Assembly: GCA_903897985.1 (NCBI GenBank)
Contig: CAIUDS010000564.1
Location: 1 to 10,947 of the forward strand
Length of the DNA stretch: 10,947 nt
Direction: 5' to 3'
From: an uncultured delta proteobacterium
GTDB lineage: Bacteria; RBG-13-61-14; DRUE01
The notes beneath the pieces are model-generated. The model was not told the DNA's origin, searched no databases, and saw only the letters and a program-made list of their open reading frames with translations. Shown piece by piece: positions 6,325 to 10,947 of this stretch (its first letter is position 1; every line of letters starts with the position of its first letter). Both the position numbers and the translations under genes were made by a program.

Positions 6325-7788
6325 ATGAAAACGAGAAGAGCTTTTGGGATCGGATTCATTGTGATGGCGTGCCTGGGGATATTCGCCTGCGGCACGGGCA
6401 ACGAGGAAAGCGATGGTCCGGGTTTGACCGGAAGTGACGATGGTCAGCTTTTCAACCAGGCGATCAGCGCCGCGACGACCCGGCCCAAGACCATCGTCAG
6501 CTACTACAGTCTGCCGGATAACCCGCTCTTTTCCACCACCGTTGACTTCACCTACACATGCAAGCCCAAGCCCTGCACCTTCAAGTGCAACCTGGATTCG
6601 GCGGGTTGGACCAAATGCGCCAGGACCGGGATAACCTACACCGATCTGACCGAGGGTCCGCATCAGTTTCAGGTCAAGGCGGGAAAGAACGGGGTATGGG
6701 ACAAAACCCCGTACATCTTTAGTTGGGATGTTGTCCTGGGCGTGGGCTCCTGGACCCCGACTTCCACTACCAACGCGCCCAGCGCGAGATCCTACCATAC
6801 TGCGGTCTGGACCGGCAGCGAGATGATCGTGTGGGGCGGCGGCAGCGATCTCGATACCGGCGCCCGGTATGATCCAACCGCAGATAGTTGGACCAACATT
6901 TGGGCCACCAATCCGCCGCATGGAAGAATTTACCATACCGCGGTCTGGGACACCGCGAACGCTCAGATGATCGTCTGGGGCGGTGAATATTATGATACCA
7001 GCACGGTTTACTTGAACACCGGCGGCATCTACAAGCCAAGCGCCAACACCTGGACCGCCACCAGCACTACCAACGCCCCCATCGGCCGGACGGACCATAC
7101 CATGGTCTGGACCGGCAGCAAGGTGATTGTCTGGGGCGGCAGCAACAACGGCCGCAAAAATGATGGCGGCATTTACGACCCGGTCGCCAATAGCTGGACC
7201 GCCACCAACACCGCCAACGCGCCCGCCGGCCGCGCTTGGCACAGCGCGGTTTGGGCCTCCGGCCTGGCAACCCCGGTGATGATCGTCTGGGGCGGTTATG
7301 TCAGCGGCACCACCAACACCGGCGCCATGTATGACCCGGCCGGAAACTCCTGGACTACCACCAGCACCACCAACGCTCCCTCAGCCCGATACTGGCACAG
7401 CGCGGTCTGGACCGGATCGAAAATGATCGTCTGGGGCGGACGCGACTACGACATTTCCAACACCGGCGCTCAGTATGACCCGTCCGGAAACAGTTGGACC
7501 CCGACCAGCACGATTAACGCGGCCGCCGCCCGCCAGAAACATCCTGCGGTCTGGGTCAGCGGCTTGGCCACTCCGCTCATGATGGTCTGGGGTGGAGAGA
7601 CCAGTTCCACCGGACTCCGGTCCGGCGGCGGTTACGACCCGGTCGGGGATACCTGGACCATAATGGAAACCCCGCACGCGCCCGAGGCAAGGTATGGACA
7701 CTCCATGGTCTCGACCGGGAATAAGATAATCGTCTGGGGTGGAACCTACGGCATGACTTATAACAACGGAGGAGTTTACACCCCGTAA
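6325..7788 (+). CDS. Seven-blade kelch-propeller lipoprotein (paralogue 3)
   Basis: The ATG follows AGGAGGA by 9 nt. The 487-residue product starts with a basic, hydrophobic signal ending IFAC (C22) and then GTGNEE; Phe at -2 is unusual for a lipobox, but the shared CGTGN context of all three paralogues argues for lipidation. The linker contains NQAISAA. The Ig-like domain (about 48-138) has the cysteine pattern YTC, KPCTFKCNLD and TKC, so the extra cysteine pair is kept. Seven kelch repeats run from about residue 142 to the C-terminus, with the core AVWTGSKMIVWGG and NTGGxYDPxxxSW. Blades 4 and 6 carry the variant WASGLATPVMIVWGG / WVSGLATPLMMVWGG with a short insertion. The gene has its own strong promoter and ends before a bidirectional terminator. 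It shares a common origin with paralogue 2 but is clearly diverged, especially in the Ig-like domain. Probable role: surface-exposed binding or adhesion; the ligand is unknown. Confidence 0.9.
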   Translation: MKTRRAFGIGFIVMACLGIFACGTGNEESDGPGLTGSDDGQLFNQAISAATTRPKTIVSYYSLPDNPLFSTTVDFTYTCKPKPCTFKCNLDSAGWTKCARTGITYTDLTEGPHQFQVKAGKNGVWDKTPYIFSWDVVLGVGSWTPTSTTNAPSARSYHTAVWTGSEMIVWGGGSDLDTGARYDPTADSWTNIWATNPPHGRIYHTAVWDTANAQMIVWGGEYYDTSTVYLNTGGIYKPSANTWTATSTTNAPIGRTDHTMVWTGSKVIVWGGSNNGRKNDGGIYDPVANSWTATNTANAPAGRAWHSAVWASGLATPVMIVWGGYVSGTTNTGAMYDPAGNSWTTTSTTNAPSARYWHSAVWTGSKMIVWGGRDYDISNTGAQYDPSGNSWTPTSTINAAAARQKHPAVWVSGLATPLMMVWGGETSSTGLRSGGGYDPVGDTWTIMETPHAPEARYGHSMVSTGNKIIVWGGTYGMTYNNGGVYTP

Positions 7789-7805
7789 ATCTTTTTCGGA
7801 AATAA

Positions 7806-7843
7806 AAAGACGCAGGGTCGGGTCAACCCGGCCCTGCGTCTTT
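7806..7843. terminator. Bidirectional rho-independent terminator
   Basis: A long stem pairs AAAGACGCAGGG (7806-7817) with CCCTGCGTCTTT (7832-7843). After one mismatch, an inner CGGGT/ACCCG stem closes on a 2-nt loop. The A/T-rich flanks on both sides suit both convergent genes: paralogue 3 ends at 7788 and the glycosidase stop is at 7846-7848 on the other strand. Confidence 0.92.
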
Positions 7844-7845
7844 AA

Positions 7846-10503
7846 TCAGTAACTTTTACCCACAACATTCCACCCACTTACTTCCAGACTCGGCTCTGCA
7901 TCGCCCAAGTCTTTCAAATAATAATGCCCGATGATCTCCCTTTTTTCTCCAGCTAATAGGCTGAAATAGTTGTCCTCCCAGAACACCGGCAGGATTTCTT
8001 CGCCGCCCTGCCCTTTGTTTATCTTCAGCCGCACCATGAACGCCAGGGACTTGCTCGGATTCTCCACCGTTACCACCGCCTGACCTTCGGGGTGCGGACA
8101 CTCCTGTCCGCAGACCTTATTTCCAAAAACCGCATTGGCCTTAAGTTCAACTTTAGGAAGTTCTTGCAATGCGTTGAAATCGGAGAAAGATTTAGTGGCG
8201 GTGAAATACCACGAGCTGGCCAGCCAATCCGGCTCTTCCTTGCGGGTGGAAAGCCAGTAAAAGTTCGAACTCCGGAGCTTCCCATCCGCGTCCCAAAGCT
8301 CCAATTTCACAAAATAGGTTTTGCTCAAGCCGCTGATTTCCGGCAAGGCCATGACCTTGGTGCTGGAATCCTCGCCCACGCTCAGCGCCTGTTCCGTTGA
8401 GAACTTTTCGGACATGTCCAGGTTATAGACCTTGACCAGGGCTTTCAGGTTTGCGAAGGACTGGTAATAGCTGTTGACCACATAGATGGTCTGGTCGTCG
8501 TAGGAATACTGGATGTGGAGCGGCTCGCACGCGTGTTTGGTCCCGAAATATCCCCCGCCCGGCCGCAAATAGTAGTCATACAAATGCCAGATCATGCCCG
8601 GCCAAGCCGTATTGAGCATCCACTGGATCACGCCGGTGGAATGGTATTTGTTGCGGCCAAAGGCCTCGAACATTGCCCGCTCGCCTTCATAAGTCATGGC
8701 TTGGGATTTCTTGGCATAGTCTTCCGCGCTCGTCGCTTCTCCATAACGGTTGTCAATGGCTTTGGTGAATTGCTTGAGGTTCCCGAAAGCTCCCCGTCCG
8801 GCATGATATTCCCAGACCTCGTTGATCGGCCAGAGCTTGTCTTGCGGCAGCATCTTCTTCAGGCTTTCGATCGGAGGCACCGCGGGCCCCGGGCTGGTCT
8901 CGGTGTTGAACCCCCAGGCCCCTCCCCTTTTGGTGTCCGCATACCAATAGACCGGCACCACATATTCATAAGGCCCGGTCATCTTCACGCCCGACGGGCC
9001 GCTGAACGCCGCCACCTGCTCAGTCGCCGACGACACCACCGGGTCCGGCCACGAGCAGCTCTCCAGCGTGTCCAGATAGGTCTTCTCGACCTCGCTCGGG
9101 GGCGGATTGTCCGAGCCGTTCAGCCACGCCAACACGCTCGGATGACTGCGCAATCTCCGGCACTGGTCCTTTAACGAGGCCGCGGAAACTGTATAGTCTT
9201 CCTGGTCCCACCGTCCCCACCGTTCCCAATGGTCGCAGCAGCACCAGCCGGGCATGATCATCACCCCTTCCCGATCCGCAATTTCATAGAATTTATCAAA
9301 CTCGAGCTTGCCCTCCAGTCGGATGGTGTTCAGATTCATCTCCTTCACATACCGGATTTCAGCCTCCAGCCGGTCCTCGTCATACCGCAGCATCATGTCC
9401 GGCGCCCAGCCCGCGCCCCGGATCAGGATCGGTTTGCCGTTGATCCGGAACATCCGATACCCTTCCTTCGTGAACTCCGAGGTGACTTTCCGAATTCCGA
9501 ACCGGAGCGTCTCCTGGTCCGAAACCTCGCCCTTGACCTTGACCTGCAAGCTCAAGTCCGAAAGGTTCTGCGGCCCAAGCTGCGCCGGCCACCAGAGCTT
9601 GGGATTCGCGATATTCAACTGCGGAAACTTGTCCGGCAAAAAACTGACCAGCCGGTTCTCTTTCGGCCCGAGTTTTACCTCTTGTGAAAACTTGAGGTCG
9701 CCGATCATCCCCTCGAGCGTTCCGCTGACCTCTTGGCCGGTCAGGTTCCCGGTCTCGACCAGCACGGTCAGATGCGCCTGATCCAGCGCGGGAATGTTCA
9801 CCTCGCTGATCACATCCGGGAACCGCAACGCCACCGGCCCGCTCGCGGTCAGATACACATCCTTCCACAGTCCCATGTCCCGGTCCGGCGGCGCCGGGTT
9901 CCAGTCCACCCAGGTGATGGCCAGGTCTTCGCCCGTGGGCTGGAAGACTTGAACCGCCAAAGCATTTGCATTCCCGGGGCTGACAAAGTCAGTGACATCG
10001 AACTCGAATATGCGGAACGGCCCGGCAATCGCTTCCGCGTCCGCCAGCTTTTTGCCATTGAGGAAAATGTTGGCCTTGAAATTGATCCCGTCGAAATGGA
10101 GCATGAGCTTCTTGCCCTGGAACTCGGCCGGGACCGTGAACTCGGTCCGGTACCACCAGGGCTTGCGGAACGGGCTGAGGGGTGACCGCGGCGAGCCATA
10201 GACATCAAACGGCTTGGGGAAATTTCCCGGGATCTTGCTCAGGTTCATCCCGAAATACGGGTCCGGATAAACTTTGTTCGCGGTCAGCACCGCGAGCACG
10301 GTATTGGGGACGCTCGCGTCATACCATTGGCCGTCCTTATATCCCGGTTGCGACAGCGTCTCCCCTTTGGCTTTGACCTTGGCCGAGGACTGCACCTGCC
10401 AACCCTGCTTGAGCAACATTTTTAAATTGTTTTCCGCGGCGGATACTTGCGTGAAAAGGACCGCGGCCAAAATGATCAACCCCGAAATTATTTTCCTGGT
10501 CAT
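7846..10503 (-). CDS. csxA: Secreted GH2 glycosidase, exo-beta-D-glucosaminidase type
   Basis: This 885-residue enzyme of glycoside hydrolase family 2 probably releases glucosamine from the non-reducing end of chitosan oligomers. Seen: a signal peptide (MTRKIISGLIILAAVLF, cleavage after VSA at 20-22); an N-terminal jelly-roll sugar-binding domain (about 30-220; FDGINFKANIFLNGK, 137-151); an immunoglobulin-like domain (about 225-340, ending FGIRK); the TIM barrel (about 345-650, opening NGKPILIRGAGWAPD); and C-terminal beta domains (about 680-885). The acid/base position reads NGSD (D465) rather than the NE of most GH2 enzymes, and the nucleophile is in NTETSPG (E535). This Ser-Asp pair, the 70-residue spacing and the WCCCDHWERW block are what I recall of CsxA-type exo-glucosaminidases, as opposed to beta-mannosidases. 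Substrate remains inferred. No extra carbohydrate-binding module follows. AGGAGGG lies 4 nt before the ATG. The gene is monocistronic and converges on the kelch cluster. Confidence 0.88.
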   Translation of the reverse strand: MTRKIISGLIILAAVLFTQVSAAENNLKMLLKQGWQVQSSAKVKAKGETLSQPGYKDGQWYDASVPNTVLAVLTANKVYPDPYFGMNLSKIPGNFPKPFDVYGSPRSPLSPFRKPWWYRTEFTVPAEFQGKKLMLHFDGINFKANIFLNGKKLADAEAIAGPFRIFEFDVTDFVSPGNANALAVQVFQPTGEDLAITWVDWNPAPPDRDMGLWKDVYLTASGPVALRFPDVISEVNIPALDQAHLTVLVETGNLTGQEVSGTLEGMIGDLKFSQEVKLGPKENRLVSFLPDKFPQLNIANPKLWWPAQLGPQNLSDLSLQVKVKGEVSDQETLRFGIRKVTSEFTKEGYRMFRINGKPILIRGAGWAPDMMLRYDEDRLEAEIRYVKEMNLNTIRLEGKLEFDKFYEIADREGVMIMPGWCCCDHWERWGRWDQEDYTVSAASLKDQCRRLRSHPSVLAWLNGSDNPPPSEVEKTYLDTLESCSWPDPVVSSATEQVAAFSGPSGVKMTGPYEYVVPVYWYADTKRGGAWGFNTETSPGPAVPPIESLKKMLPQDKLWPINEVWEYHAGRGAFGNLKQFTKAIDNRYGEATSAEDYAKKSQAMTYEGERAMFEAFGRNKYHSTGVIQWMLNTAWPGMIWHLYDYYLRPGGGYFGTKHACEPLHIQYSYDDQTIYVVNSYYQSFANLKALVKVYNLDMSEKFSTEQALSVGEDSSTKVMALPEISGLSKTYFVKLELWDADGKLRSSNFYWLSTRKEEPDWLASSWYFTATKSFSDFNALQELPKVELKANAVFGNKVCGQECPHPEGQAVVTVENPSKSLAFMVRLKINKGQGGEEILPVFWEDNYFSLLAGEKREIIGHYYLKDLGDAEPSLEVSGWNVVGKSY

Positions 10504-10524
10504 CTTTCCCTCCTCGTGGCCGAA

Positions 10525-10553
10525 ATTCTACCTCAAAGCGGCAAAAGGCGCAA
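10525..10553 (-). promoter_or_regulatory. Putative promoter of the GH2 gene
   Basis: On the minus strand TTGCGC (10553-10548) is followed after 17 bp by TAGAAT (10530-10525, 5 of 6 consensus). The -35 matches at only three positions. The start would be near 10518, leaving a short leader of about 15 nt that holds the ribosome binding site AGGAGGG. Confidence 0.5.
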
Positions 10554-10590
10554 CGCATCAGCAGCCACGCGTTCAGGGCGTAATGGGAAG

Positions 10591-10611
10591 ATTGGAATTT
10601 GGAGGTTCGGA
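10591..10611 (+). repeat. Short 7-nt periodic stretch, weak
   Basis: ATTGGAA, TTTGGAG, GTTCGGA can be read as three heptamers upstream of the GH2 gene. It resembles the two stronger arrays in the kelch cluster but is short enough to be chance. The rest of 10504-10748 shows no gene. Confidence 0.3.
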
Positions 10612-10736
10612 TCCCCTATGGCTTTAACCGGGTGTTGAAAAATAACTCCAGAGCCCCTTTCTGTCATTCCCGGCTTGATAGGGTGTCGATTTTCTCGAGG
10701 GCTTAAGCATGATTACTTGATGCCATTTAATAAATA

Positions 10737-10742
10737 TATAAT
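10737..10742 (+). promoter_or_regulatory. TATAAT -10 element before the last gene
   Basis: A perfect TATAAT lies in a very AT-rich stretch (10725-10760). The nearest -35-like TTGATG (10717-10722) has a spacer of only 14 bp. A start 7 nt downstream would fall on the A of the ATG at 10749. Confidence 0.4.
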
Positions 10743-10748
10743 CAAATT

Positions 10749-10947
10749 ATGGTTAAAAACAATAGAACGCGGAGGGGGAAGTCGGAGCGGATTGCGGGCG
10801 GGGGACAACTGCCGTTGCTGGCGGAAGCTCCGCGCGGGCGGAAGCTGGCCGGGGTCTCGCGGGAACTGGGGTCGGAGGATTTCATCCATCCGAGTCCAGA
10901 GCCGCTTTTTTGCGGGACTGCGCGCTTGCGGGACGACCTGGAGTCGC
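10749..10947 (+). CDS. Unrecognised protein, N-terminal fragment cut by window end
   Basis: The frame stays open for 66 codons to the window edge. It begins MVKNNRTRRGKSERIAGGG and continues with QLPLLAEAPRGRKLAGVSRE, a charged, probably cytoplasmic N-terminus rich in Arg and Gly with no signal peptide or membrane segment. I do not recognise a family. Later residues include EDFIHPSPEPLFCGTARLRDD. Third codon positions are strongly G/C rich, as in the oxidoreductase and glycosidase genes, which favours real coding. A second + strand frame is also open here but gives a less protein-like Trp/Arg/Gly-rich string. There is no Shine-Dalgarno before the ATG; a TATAAT just upstream suggests that the transcript may be leaderless. 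Confidence 0.45.
   Translation, partial: MVKNNRTRRGKSERIAGGGQLPLLAEAPRGRKLAGVSRELGSEDFIHPSPEPLFCGTARLRDDLES

Noticed and set aside
6319..7242. A 307-codon minus-strand open frame opposite paralogue 3
   Set aside because: Its apparent repeats (APDNHLAAGPD and similar) are the reverse reading of the kelch blade DNA; there is no ribosome binding site or known domain.
8515..9174. A 219-codon + strand open frame opposite the GH2 gene
   Set aside because: It is an antisense shadow within a well-supported gene, of low complexity and without family features.
10661..10700. TGTCATTCCCGGCTTGAT, resembling part of a dispersed intergenic palindromic repeat
   Set aside because: Only half of such an element is present and it occurs once in the window, so it cannot be supported from this sequence.

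Overview
The window is about 10.9 kb of bacterial DNA with strong Shine-Dalgarno sequences, sigma70-type promoters, rho-independent terminators and lipoprotein signal peptides. A tungsten-type aldehyde:ferredoxin oxidoreductase points to an anaerobe or facultative anaerobe. Several kelch-propeller lipoproteins and a secreted glycosidase suggest a bacterium with an elaborate cell surface, probably with a Gram-negative type envelope. Nothing in the sequence fixes the phylum; an uncultivated lineage or a deltaproteobacterium-like group is only a guess.

Left block (37-3736, + strand): an OLD/RecF-like AAA ATPase is followed after 18 nt by a DUF4276 protein with TOPRIM-like acidic motifs. This pair resembles the ATPase plus nuclease modules of phage-defence systems. 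A complete aldehyde ferredoxin oxidoreductase begins 43 nt later with no terminator between, although it is visibly more GC-rich than the pair. A strong hairpin terminator closes the block.

Middle block (3786-7788): on the minus strand lies the decayed C-terminal end of an RCC1-repeat protein. It is followed by three tandem + strand paralogues that encode kelch-propeller lipoproteins. The first paralogue is broken: five-sixths of its propeller is gone, and a stop codon plus a 1-nt deletion disrupt what remains. The second and third each carry a complete set of seven kelch blades. Each has the same plan: a lipobox ending CGTGN, a short acidic linker, a cysteine-rich Ig-like domain, then the propeller. 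Two intergenic gaps around the second paralogue contain arrays with a strict 7-nt period. One of them is a large imperfect inverted repeat. A near-consensus sigma70 promoter drives the third paralogue.

Right block (7806-10947): a bidirectional terminator separates the kelch cluster from a convergent 885-residue secreted GH2 glycosidase. Its Ser-Asp acid/base motif and Glu nucleophile match the exo-beta-D-glucosaminidase (CsxA) type, which suggests use of chitosan-like oligomers. The window ends in the first 66 codons of an unrecognised + strand gene. That gene has no visible ribosome binding site and a TATAAT placed so that its transcript might be leaderless.

The three blocks look functionally independent. 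The features most worth a second look are the ATPase/DUF4276 pair, the turnover of beta-propeller surface genes, and the heptanucleotide arrays.
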